The notes: generated from the letters alone by a model not told the origin. DNA of 64,000 bases from an uncultured Acetobacteraceae bacterium (GCA_903907955.1 CAIVPZ010000041.1:124001-188000), one strand, 5' to 3'. Positions 41,612 through 50,258 are shown, counted from the first letter of the stretch. Numbers and translations: made by a program.

Positions 41612-43402
41612 ATGCGCGTGATGATGATCCAGCCAAACTACCATTCCGGCGGTGCTGAAATCGCCGGCAATTGGCCACCAGGCTGGGTGGCTTATATCGG
41701 CGGCGCGCTGAAGACGGCGGGTATCACCAATATCCGCTTCGTCGATGCGATGACCAACTACATCCCGGACGACAAGCTCGCCGAGATGATCCGCGCGCTG
41801 AATCCCGACGTGGTGATGGCGACCGCCATCACCCCGATGATCTATCAGGCGCAGACCACCCTGAAGATCGCGCGGGAAGCGGCACCGAACGCCATCACCA
41901 TCCTTGGCGGCATCCACCCCACCTTCATGTACGCGCAGGTGCTCAGCGAGGCGCCGTGGATCGACTACATCGTGCGCGGCGAGGGCGAGGAGATCACCGT
42001 CAACCTGATGCGCGCCATCCAGGACGGCACGCATCTGGCGCAGCGGCGCGAGATCAAGGGGCTGGCCTTCCTGGAAGACGGCCAGCTGGTGGCGACGCCG
42101 GCCCACCCGGTGATCAAGGACCTCGACAGCCTGACTCCGGACTGGTCGATCCTGGAGTGGGACAAATACATCTACACCCCGCTGAACTGCCGGGTGGCGG
42201 TGCCCAACTTCGCGCGCGGCTGCCCGTTCACCTGCCGGTTCTGTTCGCAGTGGAAGTTCTGGCGCCAGTACCGCACCCGCGACCCGAAGAAGTTCGTGGA
42301 CGAGGTCGAGTCGCTGGTGCGCGACCACAATGTCGGATTCTTCATCCTCGCCGACGAGGAACCGACCATCAACCGCAAGAAGTTCATCCGCCTCTGCGAG
42401 GAGCTGATTGCGCGCAACCTGCCGGTGCACTGGGGCATCAACACCCGCGTCACCGACATCCTGCGCGACCGCGAATTGCTGCCGATGTTCCGCAAGGCGG
42501 GCCTGGTGCACGTTTCGCTCGGCACCGAGGCGGCGGCCCAGCTCAAGCTCGATCTGTTCCGCAAGGAAACCACCATCGAGCAGAACAAGCTGGCGGTGAA
42601 GCTGCTGCGCGACGCCGGCATGGTCGCCGAGGTGCAGTTCATCATGGGGCTGGAGAACGAGACCCCGGAGACCATCGAGGAGACCTACCGGCTGGGGCTG
42701 GACTGGAAGGCCGACATGGTCAACTGGAACTGCTACACGCCGTGGCCATTCGCCGAGCTGTTCGAGGATCTGGGCGACAAGGTCGAGGTCCGCGACTACT
42801 CGAAATACAACTTCGTCACGCCGATCATGAAGCCGGACGCCATGACCCGCGAGCAGGTGCTCAAGGGCGTGATGAAGAACTACGCACGCTTCTACCTGCG
42901 GAAGACCTTCTTCGGGTATCCGTGGATTCGCGACAAGTGGAAGCGCAAGTACATGCTGGGCTGCCTGAAGGCGTTCGCCAAGACCACGTGGGAAAAGAAA
43001 TTCTACGATCTTGAGCGGTTGAAGTTCAACGGCATGTCGTCGGAGTGGGAACTCGGCTTCGACCAGAGCAAGGTGCTGACCTCCGAGCAGATCCAGGATG
43101 CCAAGCGCCTGCGGCCCGACCTTGCCGCCGACGTCAACTTCAAGGGCACGCCGTCGATCATCGGCAAATGCGCGCCGACCAACGACAGCCAGTACTTGCA
43201 AGTGCCGGCCGGACGCGGCAAGGCCGAAATCATCTCGGCCTGTGGCGCGCCGAACGACCTGCAGTACGACGAGGACGCGGTGGTGACGGCCTGCGGTGCG
43301 CCCAACCACCTGCACTACGACGAGGATGAGGCGGCGCCGGCGGCGGCGGAGCCCAGCCATCCGAAAGTGCCCGACAAGGCCGTTGCCGCACCACCGCGCT
43401 AG
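41612..43402 (+). CDS. bchE: Anaerobic Mg-protoporphyrin IX monomethyl ester cyclase BchE
   Basis: 596 residues. The N-terminal cobalamin-binding-type domain (residues 1-170; IQPNYHSGGAEIAGNWPPGW, ATAITPMIYQAQTTLKIA) is followed by a radical SAM domain with ARGCPFTCRFCSQWKFWR carrying the CxxxCxxC cluster site. It forms ring E with water-derived oxygen without O2. The C-terminal tail after about residue 510 carries repeated Cys motifs (KCAPTNDSQY, ACGAPNDLQYDED, ACGAPNHLHYDED), with an Ala/Pro end. The FNR-type box upstream suits anaerobic expression. Confidence 0.96.
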   Translation: MRVMMIQPNYHSGGAEIAGNWPPGWVAYIGGALKTAGITNIRFVDAMTNYIPDDKLAEMIRALNPDVVMATAITPMIYQAQTTLKIAREAAPNAITILGGIHPTFMYAQVLSEAPWIDYIVRGEGEEITVNLMRAIQDGTHLAQRREIKGLAFLEDGQLVATPAHPVIKDLDSLTPDWSILEWDKYIYTPLNCRVAVPNFARGCPFTCRFCSQWKFWRQYRTRDPKKFVDEVESLVRDHNVGFFILADEEPTINRKKFIRLCEELIARNLPVHWGINTRVTDILRDRELLPMFRKAGLVHVSLGTEAAAQLKLDLFRKETTIEQNKLAVKLLRDAGMVAEVQFIMGLENETPETIEETYRLGLDWKADMVNWNCYTPWPFAELFEDLGDKVEVRDYSKYNFVTPIMKPDAMTREQVLKGVMKNYARFYLRKTFFGYPWIRDKWKRKYMLGCLKAFAKTTWEKKFYDLERLKFNGMSSEWELGFDQSKVLTSEQIQDAKRLRPDLAADVNFKGTPSIIGKCAPTNDSQYLQVPAGRGKAEIISACGAPNDLQYDEDAVVTACGAPNHLHYDEDEAAPAAAEPSHPKVPDKAVAAPPR

Positions 43403-43419
43403 GTCGGGACGGCAACGAC

Positions 43420-44043
43420 GTGACCACCACAACCGAAGCGCCGGCCCCCGATGCGGGGCCGGCGCGGATCGGCCCCAACGCCATCATCCGCGTTGCCGAG
43501 GCGTTGCGCGCACAGCTCGGCGAACAAGTCACCGCGGAACTGTTCGGCAATGTCGGGCTGGGCCACTACCTCCAGACCATGCCCGGCCACATGGTGGACG
43601 AGCGTGAGGTGATTGCCCTGCACCAGTTCCTGCGCCCGTCGCTGGGGGCGGCGCGGGCGCGGGCGGTTTCGCGTGAGGCCGGGGTGCGCACCGCCGACTA
43701 TCTGCTGGGCAAACGCATCCCGCGCCCCGCCCAGTTCGTGCTGCGCCTGCTGCCGCCGTCACTTGCCAGCCGCGTGCTGCTGCGCTCCATCGGCGGCCAT
43801 TCCTGGACTTTTGCCGGCAGTGGCCACTTCCATGCCGAGCCGGGATACCCGGTGCGGCTCAGCATTGCCGACTGCCCGCTCTGCCGCGGCGCGACGGCGG
43901 ATGAACCGGTTTGCGACTACTACGCCGCCACCTTTGAGCACCTCTACCGTGCTTTGGTCAGCCCCCGGGCGACCGTGGTCGAAACGGCATGCGAGGCCAT
44001 GGGCGCCCCTGCCTGCGTGTTCGAGATCAGCTGGAAGCCCTGA
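43420..44043 (+). CDS. bchJ: BchJ, V4R-domain protein
   Basis: 207 residues from GTG at 43420, 15 bases after bchE. N-terminal helical part LAEALFGNVG-like region (QVTAELFGNVGLGHYLQTMP), then a V4R domain with GGHSWTFAGSGHFHAEPG and Cys residues in IADCPLCRGATADEPVCDYY. BchJ was linked to 8-vinyl reduction of chlorophyllides but is now considered a helper or substrate carrier. Its pairing with bchE is common. Confidence 0.9.
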   Translation: MTTTTEAPAPDAGPARIGPNAIIRVAEALRAQLGEQVTAELFGNVGLGHYLQTMPGHMVDEREVIALHQFLRPSLGAARARAVSREAGVRTADYLLGKRIPRPAQFVLRLLPPSLASRVLLRSIGGHSWTFAGSGHFHAEPGYPVRLSIADCPLCRGATADEPVCDYYAATFEHLYRALVSPRATVVETACEAMGAPACVFEISWKP

Positions 44044-44073
44044 CACGGCCGGTGTCGCGGCGGTGGTGCTGCG

Positions 44074-44087
44074 TTGATCTGGATCAA
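44074..44087 (+). promoter_or_regulatory. Perfect FNR/FnrL palindrome upstream of ferredoxin gene
   Basis: TTGATCTGGATCAA, identical to the FNR consensus TTGAT-N4-ATCAA, in the 163-base gap between bchJ and the ferredoxin gene, centred about 126 bases before its start. Anaerobic activation of the ferredoxin gene is the simplest reading. Confidence 0.75.
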
Positions 44088-44206
44088 CGCGCGCGATCGT
44101 CATCCCCACGAAATAGTACCCATAAGGACAAAATGAGCCGCCGCCCGATGGCGCGCGTCTTGCCTGGGAACGCCGGCACACTCAACCACCAACAGAGAGA
44201 GCAGGC

Positions 44207-44575
44207 ATGCCGATCGTTACGTTTTCTTCGCCGACCCTGCACCGCGACCTGCGGGCCTACGCCACCGCCGGCGACACCCACACCCTGCTGGTTGTGGCCG
44301 AAAAGAACGGGGTGAAAATCCCGCATGACTGCCGCAACGGCGAGTGCGGCTCCTGCCTGATCCGCGTCGAATACGTGGAAGGCAAGCCCAAGATGGGCGT
44401 GGCGCTGACCGAAAAGGAAAAGGCCACGCTCAAGTCGCTGGGCAAGATCACCGACGCGCAGCTCGAGGACGCCGAGGTACGGGATATTCCGCCGCCGTTC
44501 CGGCTGGCCTGCCAGTTCGTGGCGCGCGATGAGGAGGTGGTGATCCACTTCACCGGGGAACCTGGCGGGGCTTGA
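44207..44575 (+). CDS. 2Fe-2S ferredoxin
   Basis: 122 residues, beta-grasp ferredoxin. Three cluster Cys are in IPHDCRNGECGSCLIRVEY (C-x4-C-x2-C) and the fourth in FRLACQFVARDEEVVIHF. The gap between third and fourth Cys is about 50 residues, longer than in plant-type ferredoxins, because of a Lys/Glu-rich helix (TEKEKATLKSLGKITDAQLE). It follows bchE and bchJ and has a perfect FNR box. Electron supply to BchE or another anaerobic pigment enzyme is a sensible inference. Confidence 0.88.
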   Translation: MPIVTFSSPTLHRDLRAYATAGDTHTLLVVAEKNGVKIPHDCRNGECGSCLIRVEYVEGKPKMGVALTEKEKATLKSLGKITDAQLEDAEVRDIPPPFRLACQFVARDEEVVIHFTGEPGGA

Positions 44576-44590
44576 GCAGGCAAGGCCAGG

Positions 44591-44622
44591 GCGCTGCCCG
44601 GCAGGGGGCGGTGACCCCCTGC
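44591..44622. repeat. REP-like inverted repeat between ferredoxin and crtC
   Basis: Two short stems of the same GC-rich family: CAGGGC..GCCCGG around 44587-44601 and GCAGGGGG/CCCCCTGC (44601-44608 with 44615-44622). It lies between convergent genes and probably terminates both. Confidence 0.65.
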
Positions 44623-44630
44623 ACCCCATT

Positions 44631-45452
44631 CTATTCGTCCTTCGCCCTGGGTATGCGGAAGGGCAACATGGCCTGCACCCACCGGGTGCGGAACCGGTCC
44701 AGCGACAGGCTCTCATGCATCGCCGTCGCGCGCTCGCCCAGCAGGTGCGTGCGCAGCAGCGAGCGGGCATAGAACGGCGTGTCCTCCAGCGTTTCCACCA
44801 CGCTGGCGCCTTGCCCCGCGTCGGCGCGGGTGCCGCGGGCGACCCGCCAAGCCGTGCCGGGCAGGCGGACTGGCGGCGGCGGCTCGAAGCTCTCCACCCG
44901 GCCGTCCGGGTCGAAACGCAATGCCAGCAGCCGCGTGCTGCCGTCGCGTCGCACCGCGTCGTAGAGCACCGCCGTGCCGCGGCGCAGCCCGGCGCGCGAC
45001 CAGTCCCAGTTGCGGAACCCCGCTTCCAGCGGCTCGCTGCCGGCATTGGCGTCAAAATACGCCGGCCCGTCCCAGCGCAGCGCCGGCCGGTCCAGCGCCA
45101 CCTCCACCCGCGCGCAGGGCGCAATCGGTGTCCACACATGCCGCCCGGCGGCATCCAGCGCGAAGCTGCGCCCCGGCAACGCGGCCGGGTGCACCCGCAC
45201 CGTGCCGCGCAGCGGCGAACGGAAGGGCGCGGTGACCTCATCGATCTCTACCGTCAGCACGCTGCCGTCCCAGCTCAGCGCGCTCGGCCCGATGCCGAGG
45301 CGGGCGGGGCTGCGTTGCAACGACCGGCCGCTGCGCTCGGTCATCGCCCAACGCTTGCCGCCGGCGCCGTACAGCGCGACGTTCAGCGCGCAGTGCGCGA
45401 GCGGGTCACCGGCGCCGCGCTGCCGTGCCGCGCTGTAGTAGGGCGAGAACAC
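44631..45452 (-). CDS. crtC: Carotenoid 1,2-hydratase CrtC (start uncertain)
   Basis: At least 273 residues from a GTG at 45452 (GTG TTC TCG, in SVFSPYY). The conserved family N-terminus GGYAWWYVDALSDDGQHGL lies in the same frame further upstream (to about 45536) and inside the 3' end of crtD, but has no ATG, GTG or TTG. Typical parts are KRWAMTERSGRSL, PFRSPLRGTVRVHP and ESLSLDRFRTRWVQAMLPFR. It hydrates the 1,2 double bond of neurosporene or lycopene. A non-standard start, or frameshift from crtD, must be considered. Confidence 0.88.
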   Translation of the reverse strand: MFSPYYSAARQRGAGDPLAHCALNVALYGAGGKRWAMTERSGRSLQRSPARLGIGPSALSWDGSVLTVEIDEVTAPFRSPLRGTVRVHPAALPGRSFALDAAGRHVWTPIAPCARVEVALDRPALRWDGPAYFDANAGSEPLEAGFRNWDWSRAGLRRGTAVLYDAVRRDGSTRLLALRFDPDGRVESFEPPPPVRLPGTAWRVARGTRADAGQGASVVETLEDTPFYARSLLRTHLLGERATAMHESLSLDRFRTRWVQAMLPFRIPRAKDE

Positions 45453-45475
45453 GCTACCGATGAAGGCGATCAGCG

Positions 45476-47086
45476 TCAGCCCGTGCTGCCCATCGTCGCT
45501 GAGTGCGTCGACATACCACCAGGCGTAGCCGCCAGGCGGGACAGGCCGGTCGAAGGCAGGTCCGCCAGCAGGCTGGACGCCGCCAGCCGGCCCGACAGCG
45601 CCGCCATCGGCACCCCCGGCCCCGGATGCGTGCTGCCGCCCGCCAGGTACAGGCCCGGAATCCGGCTCCGTGCCCCCGATCGCCGGAACGACGCGAACGG
45701 GTCGTGCAGCGCCGGGCCGTACAGTGCTCCCCCCCTCCCCGGGAACATCCGATCGAAATCCGCCGGTGTCGTTATCACCGTGCTGTCCGGGCACGGCCGC
45801 ACCTGCAGGCCGCACCGGTCCAGCTGGCTGAAAGTCCGCTCCTCGCATTGCCTGATCTCCGCGGCACTGAAGGGGTGGGAATCGCCGTTGGACGGCGCGT
45901 TGACGAGACAGAACAGCCGCTCCGGCCCGCCGGGGGCGGCGCCCTCGCCGGCGTCGCGGTCCTGGGCGCACACATAGACGGTCGGCGCGGCCGGCAGCAC
46001 GCGGCGGCGGAACACGGCGTCGAATTCGGCGGGGTAGTCGTCCGAAAAGAACACGTTGTGGCGCAGCAGCGGGAAGCCCTCGGTTGCCGCCTGCATGGAC
46101 CAGGTCAGCGCCGACATCGTGCGCGTCGCCAGTTGCGCCCGCGGTGCCGCCCGCGCGGCCTGCGCCCCGAGCAATCCACCGCCGAGCGCGGCGACGTCGG
46201 CATTCACCACCACCGCGTCGGCGGCGATCCGCTCGCCGTCCGCCAATCGCACGCCGGTGGCGCGCCCGCCCTCGACCAGCACCTCCTCGACCGTCGTGCC
46301 ATAGCGGAACCGTGCGCCGCGCACCGCCGCCAGTTCCGCCAGCACCGCGGCGATGCGCTGCATGCCGCCCTCGACCGCCCAGACGCCCTGCTGCTCGACA
46401 TGCGCGATCAGCATCAGCGTGGCCGGCGCGCGGAACGGCGAGCAGCCCGAATAGGTGGCATACCGGCCGAACAGCTGGCGCAGCCTGGGATCGCGGAAAT
46501 GCTGGCCGAGCGCCCGCCACAGCCGGGTGTAGGGGGAGAGGCGCATCACATCGAGCAGGCCCCCCGGCCCGTGGCCGAACGACAGCGACAGCAGGCTGGG
46601 GCGCTGGGCGCGGATGAAGCGGTGTTCGAGCGTGCCATAGATGCGCCGCGCGCGGGCGCACAACGCCAGGTAGCCGGCGGCTTCCGCCGGGCCGGCGAGC
46701 GCCCCGATGGCATCGGCCGAGCGCTCGGCATCGGCGAACAGGTCCAGCCGGTCCCGTGCCCCCCAGGCGTGCCGCGCCAGCCGCTCCAGCGGCTGCAGCG
46801 TCAGGTGGGCGTCCAGACGTTCGCCGCAGGCGGCAAAAATCTCCTCGAACACCGGCCGCAGGGTGAAGACGGTGGGGCCGGAATCGACGCCGGCGCCGCC
46901 GGCCTGCACCGTGCGCAGCTTGCCGCCCGGTGCGCCGGCGCGCTCAACGACCAGCACGTCGAGGCCGCGCGCGGCAAGCTCCAGCGCAGCCACCAGCCCG
47001 CCGATGCCGGCGCCGATGACGACGACGGGGCGGCTACGCACGATCAGATTGCTCCTGGGAAGAATGCCATTGACTCCACCGTCCAT
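45476..47086 (-). CDS. crtD: Methoxyneurosporene dehydrogenase CrtD
   Basis: 536 residues from ATG at 47086. FAD motif VVVIGAGIGGLVAALELAAR, then VVERAGAPGGKLRTVQAGG; typical C-terminal SRIPGLYLAGGSTHPGPGVP. It introduces the C3,4 double bond in hydroxylated or methoxylated carotenoids. It is divergent from crtE. Its last 70 or so bases overlap the conserved crtC reading frame (+2 frame). Confidence 0.94.
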   Translation of the reverse strand: MDGGVNGILPRSNLIVRSRPVVVIGAGIGGLVAALELAARGLDVLVVERAGAPGGKLRTVQAGGAGVDSGPTVFTLRPVFEEIFAACGERLDAHLTLQPLERLARHAWGARDRLDLFADAERSADAIGALAGPAEAAGYLALCARARRIYGTLEHRFIRAQRPSLLSLSFGHGPGGLLDVMRLSPYTRLWRALGQHFRDPRLRQLFGRYATYSGCSPFRAPATLMLIAHVEQQGVWAVEGGMQRIAAVLAELAAVRGARFRYGTTVEEVLVEGGRATGVRLADGERIAADAVVVNADVAALGGGLLGAQAARAAPRAQLATRTMSALTWSMQAATEGFPLLRHNVFFSDDYPAEFDAVFRRRVLPAAPTVYVCAQDRDAGEGAAPGGPERLFCLVNAPSNGDSHPFSAAEIRQCEERTFSQLDRCGLQVRPCPDSTVITTPADFDRMFPGRGGALYGPALHDPFASFRRSGARSRIPGLYLAGGSTHPGPGVPMAALSGRLAASSLLADLPSTGLSRLAATPGGMSTHSATMGSTG

Positions 47087-47105
47087 ACGGCACGACAGTG
47101 CCGAG

Positions 47106-47123
47106 TGACAACTTGACTTGACA
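47106..47123 (-). promoter_or_regulatory. Candidate PpsR/CrtJ box between crtD and crtE
   Basis: On the minus strand TGTCAAGTCAAGTTGTCA, TGT-N12-TCA, one base off consensus, in the 68-base divergent gap. PpsR sites in this intergenic region are known from Rhodobacter. Confidence 0.45.
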
Positions 47124-47154
47124 CTTTTCAGGCGCACGCAGGAGGCGCAATCCC

Positions 47155-48036
47155 ATGGATGCCACGTCGCGCATCGAACGGGCACTGGCCGCTGCGGTGG
47201 CCCGGGCCCAGGGAACCGATTCTGGCCGCGGCGGTCCGCCCAGGCTGGCGGAGGCGCTGCACTACGCGGTGTTCCCGCGCGGCGCGCGTATCCGCCCGCG
47301 GCTGTGCCTGGCGGTCGCCATGGCCTGTGGCGAGGACGATCCGGGGCTGACCGATGCGGCGGCTGCCTCGATCGAACTGCTGCATTGTGCCTCCCTGGTG
47401 CATGACGACCTGCCTTGTTTCGACGACGCTGACATACGTCGTGGCAAACCGTCTGTTCACAAGGCCTTCGGTGAACAGATTGCGGTATTGGCCGGCGACG
47501 CGCTGATCGTGCTGGCATTCCAGACGCTGGCCTGGGCCGCCGCGGGTGCGCCGCAGCGCCTTGGAATCCTGGTGGATACCGTTGGGCGCTCGGTCGGTAT
47601 GCCGCGTGGCATCACCGCCGGCCAGGCCTGGGAATGCGAGACCGAAATCGATCTTGCCGAATACCAGCAGGAAAAGACCGGCGCGCTGTTCGCCGCCGCG
47701 GCCGTGGCCGGCGCCGCCGCCGCGGGGGCTGTCGCGGAACCGTGGCGCCTGCTCGGCGAGCGTCTCGGTGCCGCCTACCAGGTGGCCGACGACATTCGCG
47801 ACGTCGCCTGCGCCGTCGAGGAGATCGGCAAGCCGGTCGGCCAGGACCAGGCGCATGCGCGGCCGAGCGCGGTGGCCCGGCACGGGCTGGACGGCGCGAT
47901 GCGGCTGCTCAAGGAGCTCGCCGAGGGCGCGGTGGCCTCGATTCCGGACTGCCCGGGCGCGGTCGAACTGCGCGCCCATATTCTGTCTGAATCGCAACGT
48001 CTGCTGCCGAAGCAGTTGGCGCAGCGCGCCGCCTGA
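47155..48036 (+). CDS. crtE: Geranylgeranyl diphosphate synthase CrtE
   Basis: 293 residues with GGAGG before the ATG. Trans-prenyltransferase motifs: first Asp-rich CASLVHDDLPCFDDADIRRG, second YQVADDIRDVACAVEE, plus GKPSVHKAFGE. It makes the C20 precursor for both carotenoids and the bacteriochlorophyll tail. It opens the crtEF-bchCXYZ-puf superoperon. Confidence 0.95.
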   Translation: MDATSRIERALAAAVARAQGTDSGRGGPPRLAEALHYAVFPRGARIRPRLCLAVAMACGEDDPGLTDAAAASIELLHCASLVHDDLPCFDDADIRRGKPSVHKAFGEQIAVLAGDALIVLAFQTLAWAAAGAPQRLGILVDTVGRSVGMPRGITAGQAWECETEIDLAEYQQEKTGALFAAAAVAGAAAAGAVAEPWRLLGERLGAAYQVADDIRDVACAVEEIGKPVGQDQAHARPSAVARHGLDGAMRLLKELAEGAVASIPDCPGAVELRAHILSESQRLLPKQLAQRAA

Positions 48037-48077
48037 AGGGCGCCCGCCTGACCCCGGCCGGGCGGGATGCCGACAAG

Positions 48078-49235
48078 ATGAAACCGCAACTCTCGTGGTG
48101 GGACCGCTGTGTCGGCCTGGTCGACCGCCTGTTTGCCAGCCCGCGTTTCCAGCGCTGGGCAACCGGCTTCCCACTCACCCGCCCGATCGCGCGACGGCGT
48201 GCGCGCGGCCTGTTCGACCTGGTCGCCGGCTTCGTTTACGCGCAGGTGCTGTTCGCCGCCGTGCGGCTGCGCCTGTTCGACATCCTGTACGAGGGTCCGC
48301 AGACGCTCGCCGAACTGGCGCCGCGCCTTGGCCTGCCGGAGCAGGGGGCGGCCCGCCTGCTGGACGCCGCAGTGGCGCTGCGGCTGGTTGAGCACCGCCG
48401 CCGTGGCCGCTACGGGCTGGGTCAACTCGGCCACGCCATGGTCGGCAATCCCGGTATCGTTGCCATGATCGAGCACCACAGCCTGCTTTACGCCGATCTG
48501 GCCGACCCGGTGGCGCTGCTGCGCGGCGCCCGCGGCCCGACCGCGCTGGGCGGCTATTGGCCCTACGCGGCTGCCGGTGGACCGGGGACCGAGGGACCCG
48601 CCGCGCTCACGCCGGCGCAGGTCGCCGGCTACACCGACCTGATGTCGGCCTCGCAGCCCTTCATCGCCGCGGAGGTGCTCGACGCCTACGATGTCGGCCG
48701 GCATCGCTGCCTGCTCGATGTGGGCGGCGGCGACGGCCGCTTCCTGGCCGAAGCGGCGGCCCGCGCACCCGCTTTGCGCGTGCTGCTGTTCGACCTGCCA
48801 GCCGTGGCGGCGCGTGCCACCGCGCGCTTCGAGGCCGGCGGCCTGTCGGCCCGCGCCACCGCCATTGGCGGCGATTTCCGCACCGACGCGCTGCCCCAGG
48901 GGGCCGATCTGGTTTCGCTGGTGCGCATCCTGCACGACCACGACGACGCCACCGTGCGCGCGCTGCTGCGTGCCGTGCGCGCCGCCCTGGCGCCCGGCGG
49001 CACGCTGCTGATCGCCGAGCCGCTGGCGGCGACGCCGGGGGCCGAGCCGGTGGGGGATGCGTATTTCGGCTTCTACCTGATGGCGATGGGGCGTGGCCGC
49101 CCGCGTCGCGCGCAGGAACTCGCTGGGATGCTGGCGGAGGCCGGATTCGACCGCATCCGCACCGTCCGCACCCGCAGCCCGATGCTGACCGGCCTGCTGC
49201 TGGCAACCGCGCCGGGGTCGTCACACTTGCTGTAA
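48078..49235 (+). CDS. crtF: Hydroxyneurosporene O-methyltransferase CrtF
   Basis: 385 residues. A dimerisation N-terminal domain (VAGFVYAQVLFAAVRLRLFD) precedes the SAM loop CLLDVGGGDGRFLAEAAARA and VSLVRILHDHDDATVRALL. It methylates the C1 hydroxyl of carotenoids to methoxy, the step before or after CrtD. Its stop codon lies inside the PpsR box of bchC. Confidence 0.94.
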   Translation: MKPQLSWWDRCVGLVDRLFASPRFQRWATGFPLTRPIARRRARGLFDLVAGFVYAQVLFAAVRLRLFDILYEGPQTLAELAPRLGLPEQGAARLLDAAVALRLVEHRRRGRYGLGQLGHAMVGNPGIVAMIEHHSLLYADLADPVALLRGARGPTALGGYWPYAAAGGPGTEGPAALTPAQVAGYTDLMSASQPFIAAEVLDAYDVGRHRCLLDVGGGDGRFLAEAAARAPALRVLLFDLPAVAARATARFEAGGLSARATAIGGDFRTDALPQGADLVSLVRILHDHDDATVRALLRAVRAALAPGGTLLIAEPLAATPGAEPVGDAYFGFYLMAMGRGRPRRAQELAGMLAEAGFDRIRTVRTRSPMLTGLLLATAPGSSHLL

Positions 49236-49248
49236 ATCTGCCTTGACA
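49231..49248 (+). promoter_or_regulatory. PpsR/CrtJ box and promoter of bchC
   Basis: TGTAAATCTGCCTTGACA, exact TGT-N12-ACA. Its right half is a TTGACA -35 hexamer (49243-49248), with TAGGCT as possible -10 after 16 bases. The box overlaps the crtF stop codon, so repressor and RNA polymerase would compete directly. This matches the known bchC arrangement in Rhodobacter. Confidence 0.78.
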
Positions 49249-49316
49249 TTACCGATCGTCAATGTAGGCTGACACCACGCCAAATACTGTTGGCAAACGG
49301 GAGTTCGAAGTCCTCT

Positions 49317-50252
49317 ATGGACACCATCGCCGTGGTGCTGCAGGCGCCCGAGCGCCTCTCGCTGAGCCGGATCCAGCTCTCGCTCCCGGGCGAGGCCGAT
49401 GTCGTCGTGGACATCGAATGGAGCGGTATCAGTACCGGTACCGAGAGGTTGCTCTATACTGGCCGGATGCCGCCCTTCCCGGGGCTCGGCTATCCGCTGG
49501 TGCCAGGCTATGAGTCGGTGGGTCTGGTGACGGCCGCGGGACCTGCAGCGGGCACCGTGGTGGGCACGCGGGTGTTCGTGCCGGGGGCGCGTTGTTACGG
49601 TGAGATTCGCGGGCTGTTCGGCGGCGCCTCCTCGCGGGTGGTCGTGCCCGGCGCGCGGGTGACGCCGATTGGCGATGCGCTCGGTGAGCAGGGCGTGCTG
49701 CTGGCCCTTGCCGCCACCGCCTACCATGCGGTCGGGGCACCCGGTGCGACGCTGCCGGAACTCATCATCGGCCATGGCGTGCTCGGCCGGCTGCTGGCCC
49801 GCCTGGTGGTGGCGCTGGGTGGCGCCCCCGTGGTGTGGGAGCACAACGCCGAGCGGGCCGCCGGTGCCGCCGGCTACGCGGTGATCGATCCCGCGGCCGA
49901 TGACCGCCGCGACTACCGCTGCATCTGCGACGTCAGCGGCGATTCGGGCATTCTCGATGCGCTGATCGCGCGGCTCGCCCCGGGCGGGGAGATCGTGCTG
50001 GCGGGGTTCTATTCCGACCGGCTGTCGTTTGCCTTCCCGCCGGCCTTCATGCGTGAGGCGCGGGTCCGCGTTGCCGCCGAATGGCGCGCGCCCGACCTGC
50101 TGGCGACGACCGAATTGGTGGAGGCCGGGCGTCTGTCGCTCGACGGCCTGATCACCCATCGCCGGGACGCATCCCAGGCGGAGGCCGCCTACCGGACGGC
50201 CTTTGGCGACCCCGGCTGCCTCAAAATGGTCCTGGATTGGCGGGGGATATAA
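49317..50252 (+). CDS. bchC: Bacteriochlorophyllide a dehydrogenase BchC
   Basis: 311 residues from ATG at 49317 (an upstream TTG at 49290 has no ribosome site). It has an MDR-type dehydrogenase fold: MDTIAVVLQAPERLSLSRI, SGISTGTERLLYTGRMPPFPG, and nucleotide domain LPELIIGHGVLGRLLARLVV. It oxidises 3-hydroxyethyl to 3-acetyl, the step before BchG. Confidence 0.94.
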   Translation: MDTIAVVLQAPERLSLSRIQLSLPGEADVVVDIEWSGISTGTERLLYTGRMPPFPGLGYPLVPGYESVGLVTAAGPAAGTVVGTRVFVPGARCYGEIRGLFGGASSRVVVPGARVTPIGDALGEQGVLLALAATAYHAVGAPGATLPELIIGHGVLGRLLARLVVALGGAPVVWEHNAERAAGAAGYAVIDPAADDRRDYRCICDVSGDSGILDALIARLAPGGEIVLAGFYSDRLSFAFPPAFMREARVRVAAEWRAPDLLATTELVEAGRLSLDGLITHRRDASQAEAAYRTAFGDPGCLKMVLDWRGI

Positions 50253-50258
50253 CAACAA

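Noticed and set aside
47118-47123. TTGACA as -35 of crtE
   Set aside because: A -10 at normal spacing would fall on the ribosome site just before the crtE ATG; more likely half of a PpsR site.
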